NCBI GenBank assembly: GCA_963602445.1
Contig: CAVCIY010000027.1
Coordinates: 1 to 12,919, forward strand
Length of the DNA stretch: 12,919 nt
From: Alangreenwoodia sp963602445
GTDB lineage: Bacteria; Bacillota; Clostridia; Peptostreptococcales; Anaerovoracaceae
Direction of reading: 5' to 3'
How positions within the stretch are numbered: the first letter of the stretch is position 1; the number at the start of each line of letters is the position of its first letter. Positions 6,501-12,462 of this stretch are shown piece by piece. Position numbers and translations under genes: made by a program. Under the pieces are notes generated by a model. That model was not told the DNA's origin and searched no databases. It saw nothing but the letters and a program-made list of their open reading frames with translations.

Positions 6501-8093
6501 CCGCATCATGATATTTATTCTATCGAGGATCTGGCGCAGCTTATATATGACCTGAAGTCTGCAAACAAAGAGGCGGCGATAAATGTCAAGCTTGTCTCTG
6601 AGGCTGGTGTGGGGACTATAGCAGCGGGCGTCGCAAAGGCAGGCGCCGAGATTATATTGATATCAGGTTTTGACGGGGGAACCGGAGCGGCGCCTATGAA
6701 TTCCGTAGCGGGCGCCGGTCTTCCGTGGGAGCTCGGGCTTGCCGAGGCACATCAGACATTGATAATGAACGGCTTGCGCTCAAGAGTCAAGCTTGAGACT
6801 GACGGAAAGCTGATGACAGGGCGTGATGTCGCTGTCGCGGCGCTGCTCGGCGCGGAGGAGTTTGGCTTCGCCACACTTCCTATGGTTTCTATAGGCTGTG
6901 TGATGATGCGTGTCTGCAATCGTGACAGCTGCCCGGTAGGCATAGCCACGCAAAATCCAGAGCTGAGAAAGAGATTTTGCGGCAAGCCGGAGCATGTGAA
7001 AAATTGTATGCTCTTTATAGCGGAGGAGCTGCGGGAATATATGGCAAAGCTCGGTTTCAGAACGGTATCCGAGATGGTTGGAAGAACAGATATGCTTAAG
7101 GCAGACGAGAGCAAGCTTGTCGGGAAGGCAAAATCAGCCAGGCTTGAGTCGCTTCTTGAGAATCCGTTCACGGGAAAGGACGTGAAGCGCACATATGTGC
7201 CATCAGACGGATTTGATTTTAAAATCGGTCAGACGAAGGACGAGACTGTCTTATATAAGCAGCTGAAGTCAAAGCTTGAGAAAAAAGAACCTGCGAAGCT
7301 CGCAATTAAGGTTGACAATATTGACAGAGCGTTCGGCACTGTCTTTGGCTCAAGGATTACGAAGCTCTACGGCAGCAGCCTGCCTGACGACACATATCAT
7401 ATAAAGTGCGAGGGAGCGGGCGGCCAAAGCTTCGGAGCGTTTATACCGAAGGGGCTGACGCTTGAGCTGTGCGGCGACAGCAACGATTACATAGGTAAGG
7501 GATTAAGCGGCGGAATTATTATCGTATATCCGCCTAAGAACGCTACATTTAAGGCTGAAGAGAATATTATTATCGGAAATGTTGCTCTTTATGGTGCGAC
7601 AGGAGGAAAACTTTTCGTAAACGGTGTGGCGGGCGAGCGTTTCTGCGTGCGCAATTCTGGTGCTGCGGCTGTAGTAGAAGGAGTCGGCAATCACGGGATA
7701 GAATATATGACGGGCGGCAGAGTCGTGATACTCGGTCCGGTAGGTGAAAATCTTGCCGCAGGAATGTCAGGCGGAATCGCATATGTACTTGATGAAGAAA
7801 ATGATGTATATCGCAAGCTGAACAGAAGCATGGTTTCGCTCGAAAAGGTAGAGAGAAATACCGATGTGGCAGAGCTTAAGAGCCTTATAGACGAGCATGT
7901 CAGACATACCGGTTCTGCTAAGGGCAGGAGAATACTTGAGAATTTTGAGGAATACCTTCCTAAGTTTAAAAAGATAATGCCTCATGATTACAAGAGGATG
8001 CTCAATCTGGTGACAAAGTACGAGCAAAAGGGCCTGAACAGTGAGCAGGCGATAGAGAGTGCATTTTATGAATATGAAGGAGCTGTGGACTGA
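3525..8093 (+). CDS. gltB: Glutamate synthase (NADPH) large subunit
   Basis: The 1522-residue alpha subunit of glutamate synthase releases ammonia from glutamine and channels it to 2-oxoglutarate to make glutamate. Its N-terminal propeptide ends before C29 of HDNCGIG, the catalytic nucleophile of the class II glutaminase domain (~29-430, with HSRFSTNTFPSW and HNGEINT near 229-260). A central domain (~460-770) and the FMN-binding synthase barrel (~800-1200) follow, with MSYGALS, AKPGEGGHLPG and SGFDGGTGAAP. Cysteines 1125, 1131 and 1136 (CX5CX4C) bind the 3Fe-4S cluster. The GXGXG beta-helix is at ~1290-1480. Length is normal and all key residues are present. The ATG at 3525 is chosen because GGAGGA (3512-3517) lies seven bases upstream. 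It overlaps gltD by one base, so the pair is co-transcribed from the promoter at 3313. Confidence 0.97.
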   Translation: MNYKEMVGQAGVGAEKPPLYDPAYEHDNCGIGAIVNIKGIKTHKTVADAITIVERLEHRAGKDAAGETGDGVGILVQIPHRFFVSKVKELELPADDSFGVGMFFFPDDEMKRNQAKKLFEVVLEKEGLKFLGWRKVPVAKDVLGKTALDCKPAIYQAFVKRPRNVKAGIEFDRKLYIARRVFEKANNNTYVCSLSSRTIVYKGMFMVRQLRAFYLDLQDEEFKSAIALVHSRFSTNTFPSWERAHPNRLIVHNGEINTIRGNVNKMSSREEMMQGNVFGEEIYKVLPAVDHWASDSAMLDNTLEFLMMMGMDLPKALMICIPEPWVNDRNMDQRKRDFYQYEATLMEPWDGPASILFSDGDVMGAVLDRNGLRPSRYYVTKDGYLILSSEVGVFDIDPSQILTKDRLRPGKMLLVDTRKGEIIDDDDIKMKYAAEQPYGEWLEDNLTLLRDIKIPNKADVKYSDEELKKLQQVFGYTYEDVFWYLKNTAIKGEEPIVAMGSDVPLAFLSKKNPPLFSYFKQLFAQVTNPPIDAIREEIVTSTHVYLGASGNLLKDSPESCKSIRVRNPILNNTDMLKIKYMKVDGYNVKIIPITYYKDTMLEDALENIFLLTDRAIRDGANIIILSDREVDEYHVPVPSLLAVSAVQQHLVRTKNRTQLSLILESGEPREVHHFATLLGYGASAVNPYLALDSIKSMIDNNILDKEYYPASEDYCNGILAGILKIASKMGISTIQSYMGAQIFEAVGISKDVIDRYFTNTVSPIGGISLYDIENDVRMRHEKAFDPLGLMSDMSLESIGYHKSVGGEEQHLYNPATIHKFQDAVRTGSYSKFKEYSHMIDEELGPTHIRNLMDFDYKQKEIPLDEVESAEEIVKRFKIGAMSYGALSLEAHETFAIAMNELGAKSNTGEGGEHTERFKIGPDGKNRNSAIKQVASARFGVTSEYLVSAKEIQIKMAQGAKPGEGGHLPGSKVYPAIAATRFSTPGVGLISPPPHHDIYSIEDLAQLIYDLKSANKEAAINVKLVSEAGVGTIAAGVAKAGAEIILISGFDGGTGAAPMNSVAGAGLPWELGLAEAHQTLIMNGLRSRVKLETDGKLMTGRDVAVAALLGAEEFGFATLPMVSIGCVMMRVCNRDSCPVGIATQNPELRKRFCGKPEHVKNCMLFIAEELREYMAKLGFRTVSEMVGRTDMLKADESKLVGKAKSARLESLLENPFTGKDVKRTYVPSDGFDFKIGQTKDETVLYKQLKSKLEKKEPAKLAIKVDNIDRAFGTVFGSRITKLYGSSLPDDTYHIKCEGAGGQSFGAFIPKGLTLELCGDSNDYIGKGLSGGIIIVYPPKNATFKAEENIIIGNVALYGATGGKLFVNGVAGERFCVRNSGAAAVVEGVGNHGIEYMTGGRVVILGPVGENLAAGMSGGIAYVLDEENDVYRKLNRSMVSLEKVERNTDVAELKSLIDEHVRHTGSAKGRRILENFEEYLPKFKKIMPHDYKRMLNLVTKYEQKGLNSEQAIESAFYEYEGAVD

Positions 8094-9577
8094 TGGGCAA
8101 AAATCTCGGATTTATGGAATATCAAAGAAAAATATCTCAGGCTGAGGATCCTCTCGAGAGGATAAAGCATTATAACGAATTTCATCTTTATCTTTCAAAC
8201 GAAGAGCAATCAGAGCAGGCGGCGCGGTGCATGGATTGCGGTGTGCCTTATTGCCAGTCTGCCGCAAAGATAGACGGAAAAGTCATCGGATGCCCTCTGA
8301 ACAACCATGTCCCCGAGTGGAACGACCTTGTATACAACGGAAAATATGAGGCGGCCTACAGAAGGCTGAGAAAAACAAACAATTTCCCCGAATTCACCGG
8401 CAGAGTCTGCCCTGCTCTGTGCGAAATGGCATGTACGTGCGGCCTTGATGGTGAGTCCGTCTCGGTGCACGAAAATGAGTTTGCTATCGTCGAAACGGCT
8501 TATGATATGGGATATGTGAAGCCAAAGCGCGACATACCCAGAACAAAAAAACGTGTCGCAATAATAGGCTCCGGCCCTGCGGGTCTCGCTGCGGCGGACC
8601 AACTGAATCTGCGCGGCCACAATGTGACCGTTTATGAGAGAAGCGACCGCATAGGCGGACTCTTGATGTACGGGATACCGAGCATGAAGCTTGATAAAAA
8701 TGTAGTCTTTCGCAGGATAAACATAATGGAAAAGGAGGGCATAACATTTCTAACCGGCCAAAATATCAATACAAAGAAAAAGGCTGAGGAAATAATCTCA
8801 AAGTACGATGCCGTAATCCTTTGCTGCGGTGCCTCGCAGCCGCGCGACATGAAAGTGCCGGGGCGAGACGCAGACGGAATATATTTTGCCGTTGATTTTC
8901 TCACTTCTACGACGAAGGCGCTGCTTGACCATGATATGAAGGAAGGAACATATATTTCGGCAAAGGACAAAAATGTAGTAATAATAGGAAGCGGCGACAC
9001 GGCAAATGACTGCCTCGGCGTGGCTGTAAGGCACGGGGCAGCAGGCGCGATACAGATGCAGAGGCACAAAAAGGCGCCTGAAAAGCGTGAGCCTTCGAAC
9101 CCGTGGCCCGAATATCCGAATGTTTCAAAGACTGATTACGGTCAGGAGGAGGCTATTGCTTTATTTGGGCGTGACCCGCGCATGTACGGTTATACTGTCA
9201 GCAAATTCTTAAAGGATGAGAAGGGCAAGCTTAGCGGTGTGGAAGTGGTAAGAGTCGAGAGCGTAAATGACCCTAAGAGCGGCCGAAGTAAGATGCAGCC
9301 AGTAAAAGGCTCCGAGAAGGTATATGATGCGCAGCTGTGTCTTATAGCGGCGGGATTTACAGGGCCTGAGAAAGATGTGATGAAGGCGTTTGGAATCGCC
9401 GCAGACGAGAGGTCAAATGTAAGGACTGAAGACGGCCGCTATCAAACGAATCGGGAAAAGGTCTTTGCGGCCGGCGACATGCGCAGAGGTCAGTCGCTTG
9501 TGGTATGGGCGATACGTGAGGGCCGCGAAGCGGCCCGTGAGGTCGACGAATTTCTGAACGGATACAGCAATCTTTAG
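8093..9577 (+). CDS. gltD: Glutamate synthase (NADPH) small subunit
   Basis: The 494-residue beta subunit oxidises NADPH and passes electrons through FAD and iron-sulfur clusters to the FMN of GltB. The N-terminal cluster domain has C46, C49, C54 and C67 plus C106, C110, C114 and C116, the pattern for two 4Fe-4S clusters. GSGPAG (159-164) binds FAD and VVIIGSGDTANDC (295-307) binds NADPH. The C-terminal VFAAGDMRRGQSLVVWAI segment (457-474) completes the FAD site. Length and motifs are standard. The start codon overlaps the gltB stop (TGATG), and AAGGAG at 8076-8081 serves as ribosome binding site with an 11-base spacing. This arrangement implies translational coupling and balanced subunit production. 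Confidence 0.97.
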   Translation: MGKNLGFMEYQRKISQAEDPLERIKHYNEFHLYLSNEEQSEQAARCMDCGVPYCQSAAKIDGKVIGCPLNNHVPEWNDLVYNGKYEAAYRRLRKTNNFPEFTGRVCPALCEMACTCGLDGESVSVHENEFAIVETAYDMGYVKPKRDIPRTKKRVAIIGSGPAGLAAADQLNLRGHNVTVYERSDRIGGLLMYGIPSMKLDKNVVFRRINIMEKEGITFLTGQNINTKKKAEEIISKYDAVILCCGASQPRDMKVPGRDADGIYFAVDFLTSTTKALLDHDMKEGTYISAKDKNVVIIGSGDTANDCLGVAVRHGAAGAIQMQRHKKAPEKREPSNPWPEYPNVSKTDYGQEEAIALFGRDPRMYGYTVSKFLKDEKGKLSGVEVVRVESVNDPKSGRSKMQPVKGSEKVYDAQLCLIAAGFTGPEKDVMKAFGIAADERSNVRTEDGRYQTNREKVFAAGDMRRGQSLVVWAIREGREAAREVDEFLNGYSNL

Positions 9578-9629
9578 TCAAACGCCGGATGACTGCGATG
9601 ACTTGCTGTGGCGAGTGGGCGAGATAGAA

Positions 9630-9664
9630 GAGCTGGTGCTTCGCTTGGAGCGAAGCACCAGCTC
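9630..9664 (+). terminator. Intrinsic terminator after gltD
   Basis: Perfect 16-bp stem (GAGCTGGTGCTTCGCT at 9630-9645 pairing with 9649-9664) with a 3-base loop, followed by GTTTTG. It lies 53 bases after the gltD stop, between convergent genes, so it should end gltBD transcription. The T-run is short, and the other strand has only TTCTAT after the stem, so bidirectional action is uncertain. Confidence 0.8.
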
Positions 9665-9703
9665 GTTTTGACGCCTTATTTTCTGCATGCAGGAGATGCT
9701 GAC

Positions 9704-10138
9704 TTATTTTGCAAGATCGGCTTTGTAGTCGTCTACACCGTAAATGCCGCTTTCCTTTGAATGCTTCGAGGCATCCTTAGGAAGAGCTATGCATTTTTTT
9801 TCGAAAAAAGTAATATAAGCGCCGTCGGGCCAATGCATTTCCTCGGCAATAGGAGCACAAATGGCAGGGACTTCTTCCGGCATGATATTGTCGGGAGTGA
9901 AGTCTGTAAGCTCAGCCCCCTTTACATCGTGGTAAGAATACTGAACAGACTGCGGCTGAAACTGAGCAGCCATCTTAAGAGCCATCAGACTTCCGTGAAA
10001 TTCCTTGTCGAGCTTTTCCTTTGCGCGCGCACGCGCCTTTTCGGGGTCGTATTCCTCGCAGATGAGCTCCTGAAGAATAGAGCCGTTGAGAAGCTTACCG
10101 CTTGCAAGAACGGTATATCTCTTTTTTTTCATTTTCAT
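9704..10138 (-). CDS. Conserved-looking hypothetical protein, 144 residues
   Basis: I do not recognise this protein. It starts with a basic MKMKKKRYTVLASGK and has a helix rich in Lys, Arg, Ala and Glu (~31-47). It has no signal peptide or membrane segment and looks soluble and cytoplasmic. Two stretches look structured: YTVLASGKLLNGSILQELI near the N-terminus and HWPDGAYITFFEKKCIALPK (~107-126). The one cysteine in the latter and one each at ~27 and ~94 form no metal-binding pattern. AAAGGA (10147-10152 on the plus strand as TCCTTT) lies eight bases before the ATG, a good ribosome binding site. It converges on gltD and is downstream of the Nudix gene on the same strand, separated by a 169-base repeat-bearing spacer. 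Coding is supported by the ribosome binding site, length and normal composition. Confidence 0.75.
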   Translation of the reverse strand: MKMKKKRYTVLASGKLLNGSILQELICEEYDPEKARARAKEKLDKEFHGSLMALKMAAQFQPQSVQYSYHDVKGAELTDFTPDNIMPEEVPAICAPIAEEMHWPDGAYITFFEKKCIALPKDASKHSKESGIYGVDDYKADLAK

Positions 10139-10179
10139 GTTTTTATTCCTTTCAATTATATAATCAAATAGTATGATCC

Positions 10180-10239
10180 ATAAAATCGGCTAAAAATTCA
10201 GCTATAAGATCAGCTATAAAATCAACGATTTGATCAGAT
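10180..10239. repeat. 12-bp degenerate tandem repeat, five units
   Basis: Units at 10180, 10192, 10204, 10216 and 10228 follow the pattern ATAAAATCAGCT (for example ATAAAATCGGCT and ATAAGATCAGCT). The last unit is the most diverged. It lies in the spacer upstream of the 144-residue minus-strand gene. The array is A/T-rich, unlike the G/C-rich array that directly follows it. Confidence 0.7.
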
Positions 10240-10243
10240 CGAA

Positions 10244-10312
10244 CGGCGCGACGCGGCACACTGCCACAGCGTGTAAATCCATCACGGTGCGGCGCAGCGC
10301 ACTGCCGTCACA
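10244..10312. repeat. 41-bp spaced G/C-rich direct repeat at the 3' end of the Nudix gene
   Basis: A 22-base block at 10244-10265 recurs at 10285-10306 with 18 identical bases; all four differences are transitions. The second copy plus its trailing CACAG reaches into the last codons of the Nudix gene (stop at 10308-10310). The block can form small GC hairpins (GTGCG/CGCAC) but no T-run follows on either strand, so it is not a convincing terminator. Confidence 0.6.
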
Positions 10313-10967
10313 GTTCAATATTTTCCCGACCGTTCTTTACCGCCTGTACAAGCTTGTCACCGGAATAGACGAGCTTCAGTGAAAAGAACGGAGCAGAGCC
10401 GTCCTCTATAAGGCGCAGAAAAATCTTGTCGCCTTGCCAGATAGGAAGACTGTACATTTTCTCCTTAGGAACCCATTTGAGATCACCCTCGTTACATTCT
10501 TTTAGGGCGATGCTGCCGGAAGCAATTTGTGAGGGGTCATCGGAAGCAGTTCGTGAAGAGCCGGCAGTGGTCACGCAGGCGAGTCCGGCGGAATCAGCGT
10601 GGTTAGAGTTATCGGCAGTGGTTACGCGGGCGCGTCCGGTGGAATCAGCGTAGTTCGGACCGGAAAAATCAGCATGGTTCGGATCGGCGTATGATTCGGG
10701 GCAAGGCGCGGTGAACAGATGCATATATTCTGTAGGATATTCGTCAGAAGTAAATGTGATAACAGCCCTGTAAGACCAGTCCCTAAGAATCAATCCGGTC
10801 TCCTCGCGAACCTCTCTGAGAAGGCATTCTTCGGGACTTTCTCCATCCTCGAACTTGCCGCCGATTCCTATCCACTTGTCTTTATTTACGTCATTTTCTT
10901 TTTTCGTGCGGTGCATCATAAGATAGCAGCCGTCTTTTTCAATATAGCAAAGAGTAGTATTCAGCAT
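10308..10967 (-). CDS. Nudix hydrolase (MutT-like) with a ~70-residue repeat-encoded insert
   Basis: A 219-residue predicted pyrophosphohydrolase of the Nudix family, which cleaves nucleoside diphosphates linked to another group, often oxidised dNTPs. The complete Nudix box GX5EX7REVREETGL is at residues 37-59. The first strands (TTLCYIEKDGCYLMMHR) precede it, and the C-terminal EGDLKWVPKEKMYSLPIWQGDKIFL (160-184) is typical of MutT-like dNTP hydrolases. Between LFTAP (~88) and KECNEG (~156) lies an Ala/Ser/Thr/Asn-rich insert made of imperfect DNA repeats. Without it the protein would be the usual ~150 residues. The metal-binding box is intact, so it is probably active if the insert forms a surface loop. 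Its ATG has no strong ribosome binding site. The exact substrate cannot be told from sequence. Confidence 0.9.
   Translation of the reverse strand: MLNTTLCYIEKDGCYLMMHRTKKENDVNKDKWIGIGGKFEDGESPEECLLREVREETGLILRDWSYRAVITFTSDEYPTEYMHLFTAPCPESYADPNHADFSGPNYADSTGRARVTTADNSNHADSAGLACVTTAGSSRTASDDPSQIASGSIALKECNEGDLKWVPKEKMYSLPIWQGDKIFLRLIEDGSAPFFSLKLVYSGDKLVQAVKNGRENIEL
10497..10706 (-). repeat. Repeat-built in-frame insert in the Nudix gene (51-bp period core)
   Basis: The core is two adjacent 51-bp copies at 10561-10611 and 10612-10662 with 39 identical bases; ten of twelve differences are transitions. They encode related 17-residue units containing VTTA. Shorter GAATCAGCGTGGTT-like units recur on the 5' side of the gene up to about 10690, and GGAAGCA(A/G)TT units at about 10516-10550. 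Period 51 equals 17 codons, so the frame is kept. All reading frames here are nearly stop-free, which explains spurious open frames on the other strand. Confidence 0.75.
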
Positions 10968-11039
10968 AATAATATTTTTCTCGGTAAAATATTTTTCGCG
11001 GTATTTTCTCCGGCGAATCAGTGAAAGCCGGATTTTGCC

Positions 11040-11075
11040 GCGTCAGATACTGCATCAGATACTGCATCAGATACT
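11040..11075. repeat. 12-bp tandem repeat, three near-perfect units
   Basis: GCGTCAGATACT is followed by two identical copies of GCATCAGATACT. The single difference is a G/A transition. The array lies in the spacer between tyrA and the Nudix gene and is the least decayed in the window, so it may be the youngest. Confidence 0.8.
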
Positions 11076-11104
11076 GCCGGAAGCGTCAGGCGGCGTTCTC
11101 TTAT

Positions 11105-11240
11105 CAGCCATTGATAATTTTTTGTAAGATGCGTTGTTCAGTCATAGATATTTTTTAGAAGATGCATTGTTCGGTCATAGATAATTTTTAAGAGGATGCT
11201 TTTTTCAGTCATAGATAATTTTTTTAGAAGACGCGTTGTG
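11105..11240. repeat. 33-35-bp tandem repeat formed from the 3' end of tyrA, four units
   Basis: Units at 11105-11138, 11139-11171, 11172-11205 and 11206-11240 each carry a form of CAGTCATAGATAATTTTT followed by AGAAGATGCGTTGTT. The last unit lies inside the tyrA coding region: read on the minus strand it encodes the terminal HNASSKKIIYD and the stop. The other three units lie beyond the stop. Either the gene end was duplicated outward or an array grew into the gene. Unit lengths of 33, 34 and 35 put successive copies in different frames. Confidence 0.85.
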
Positions 11241-12068
11241 CTGTTTGAGTATGCGCCCCTTCTTAAGAAGTTCTCTGATGCGCTCGCGGTCGCCGCTTTC
11301 GAGCGCTTCTTTATGTTCGTTGATATGACTGAGAAGCTGTTCAATCTCGAAGAGAAGGTTGTCTTTATTTAAAAGGAAAAGATCACACCACATATTTTCG
11401 TCAAGACGCGCGACACGAGTCATATCAAGAAAGCTGCCGGCTGAAAAACCGCGTTCCTTCGAAAGGGTAGGGCTTTTGATATATGAGTTTGAAACCACAT
11501 GGGCGAGTTGAGACGTATATGCAATGCTCTGGTCGTGACGGACCGGATCAGTTACTATTACTGACTTGAAGCCTATGTCATAAGCGAGCTTCTTTAAAAT
11601 CTCTACATGCTGAGGATTTGTATTTTTGGTAGCAGTGATGAGATAGCTTGCATTGACAAACATATCCGCAAGTGAGAATGAGAAGCCCGAATATTCGGTG
11701 CCTGCCATAGGATGCGTGCCTACAAACGACACGCCTTTGCGCGCGAGCGGCTCCTCGAGAGTATTTACGATATAATTCTTCACGCCGCAGACATCCGTCA
11801 CAATCGCTCCCTCACGGAAATTGTCGAGGTTTTCCGTGACGAAATCAACAATCGCATGCGGAGGCAGAGCGATAATGACAAGATCAGCTCTTGACATGAG
11901 GTGCGGTCTGTCAATAGGAATAATCTCATCCACACTTTCCATGGAAATAGCCATGTCTATTGTAGCCTCGTCGCAGTCCATGCCTATCATATGATGGGTT
12001 GTATATTTTTTGATTGCCTTGCAAAACGAGCCCCCGATAAGACCCATTCCGACCACTAATATTTTCAT
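11205..12068 (-). CDS. tyrA: Prephenate dehydrogenase
   Basis: A 287-residue cytoplasmic enzyme that oxidatively decarboxylates prephenate to 4-hydroxyphenylpyruvate with NAD, committing carbon to tyrosine. MKILVVGMGLIGGSF carries the GxGxxG dinucleotide motif, and the acidic D in IGMDCDEA (residue ~32) favours NAD over NADP. GTHPMAGTEYSGF contains the conserved His of the prephenate site, followed by the helical C-terminal domain with RGFSAGSFLDMTRVA. There is no chorismate mutase domain and no C-terminal ACT domain, so feedback control by tyrosine, if any, is not through ACT. I prefer the ATG at 12068, eight bases after AAAGGA, over a TTG six bases upstream. The last ~12 residues are encoded by a unit of a tandem array and are probably not part of the fold. 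Confidence 0.95.
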   Translation of the reverse strand: MKILVVGMGLIGGSFCKAIKKYTTHHMIGMDCDEATIDMAISMESVDEIIPIDRPHLMSRADLVIIALPPHAIVDFVTENLDNFREGAIVTDVCGVKNYIVNTLEEPLARKGVSFVGTHPMAGTEYSGFSFSLADMFVNASYLITATKNTNPQHVEILKKLAYDIGFKSVIVTDPVRHDQSIAYTSQLAHVVSNSYIKSPTLSKERGFSAGSFLDMTRVARLDENMWCDLFLLNKDNLLFEIEQLLSHINEHKEALESGDRERIRELLKKGRILKQHNASSKKIIYD

Positions 12069-12088
12069 AAACAAAATCCTTTCACTAA

Positions 12089-12134
12089 TTTTATAAGCAA
12101 TTCGGTTTATCTTTTATAAGCAATTTCTTTTATC
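12089..12134. repeat. 23-bp tandem duplication upstream of tyrA
   Basis: Two adjacent 23-bp copies at 12089-12111 and 12112-12134 share 20 bases, beginning TTTTATAAGCAATT in both. On the minus strand each gives GCTTATAAAA, which resembles a -10 box, so the duplication may have doubled a weak promoter or simply lie in the tyrA leader. The first copy ends only seven bases from the tyrA ribosome binding site. Confidence 0.7.
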
Positions 12135-12189
12135 CGTCTCATTCGTCAGCTGCAATCACGTGCTCCGGCTTATTTTCACAGAGATATCA

Positions 12190-12351
12190 CCGGATTGCAA
12201 ACGTGTGCCAAATCCTAAGTATACGCCGAATCGCGAGCATTCGCCGTCTCGTAAACATGCGTCGGATCTCGAATATTCTCCGAACCGCAAACATACACCG
12301 CATCGTGAACGTGCGCCTAGTCGCAAGTATACGCTGAATTACTGACATGCG
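12190..12351. repeat. 18-bp degenerate tandem repeat, nine units
   Basis: Nine contiguous 18-base units with consensus CCGAATCGCAAACATACG start at 12190, 12208, 12226, 12244, 12262, 12280, 12298, 12316 and 12334 without any indel. Against the consensus I count 31 transitions and 10 transversions. Eight units fall in frame in an open frame (12160-12345, GTG start) encoding the hexapeptide pattern [ST]P-x-R-[KE]-[HY], but there is no ribosome binding site. If tyrA is transcribed from the -10 at 12355-12363, the array forms most of its leader RNA. Confidence 0.85.
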
Positions 12352-12354
12352 CAT

Positions 12355-12363
12355 ATTATAACA
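12355..12363 (-). promoter_or_regulatory. Possible extended -10 promoter for tyrA
   Basis: On the minus strand TGTTATAAT matches the extended -10 consensus TGnTATAAT perfectly. No good -35 is present, as can be the case with extended -10 promoters. Transcription would start near 12348 and cross the 18-bp array toward tyrA, a leader of about 280 bases. An inverted repeat directly upstream (12363-12384) overlaps the -35 region. Confidence 0.4.
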
Positions 12364-12384
12364 TACAAGAGGCTGCTCTTGTGT
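12363..12384. other. Inverted repeat ACAAGAG-GCTG-CTCTTGT
   Basis: Seven perfect base pairs (12365-12371 with 12376-12382) around a 4-base loop, extendable to nine with one G-T pair. No T-run follows on either strand, so it is not a normal terminator. Its place in the -35 region of the candidate tyrA promoter fits an operator; a stable RNA hairpin is the alternative. Confidence 0.4.
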
Positions 12385-12462
12385 AAAATTATCGCTATAT
12401 TATTGCATATTCTGTTCCCTAAATTAGAGATGCTCGGATTAAGTTGTCTTGCAGTGAAGGTA

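Noticed and set aside
10155..10160. TATAAT on the minus strand before the 144-residue gene
   Set aside because: The start site would fall inside the ribosome binding site and no -35 is found, so it is probably A/T-rich chance.
10426..10653. Plus-strand open frame of 75 codons
   Set aside because: Antisense to the Nudix gene; open only because the repeat insert lacks stops in several frames.
11009..11036. Hairpin TCCGGC/GCCGGA followed by TTTT, terminator-like on the plus strand
   Set aside because: No plus-strand gene lies upstream within reach, the loop is 12 bases and the stem only six; on the minus strand no T-run follows.
11138..11344. Minus-strand 68-codon open frame with repeated LLKIIYD/LLKNIYD
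   Set aside because: It overlaps tyrA in another frame and is explained by the 34-bp array at the tyrA 3' end.
12069..12074. TTG start two codons before the chosen tyrA start
   Set aside because: Only two bases from AAAGGA; the ATG at 12068 has the correct eight-base spacing and begins directly with the MKILVVG strand.
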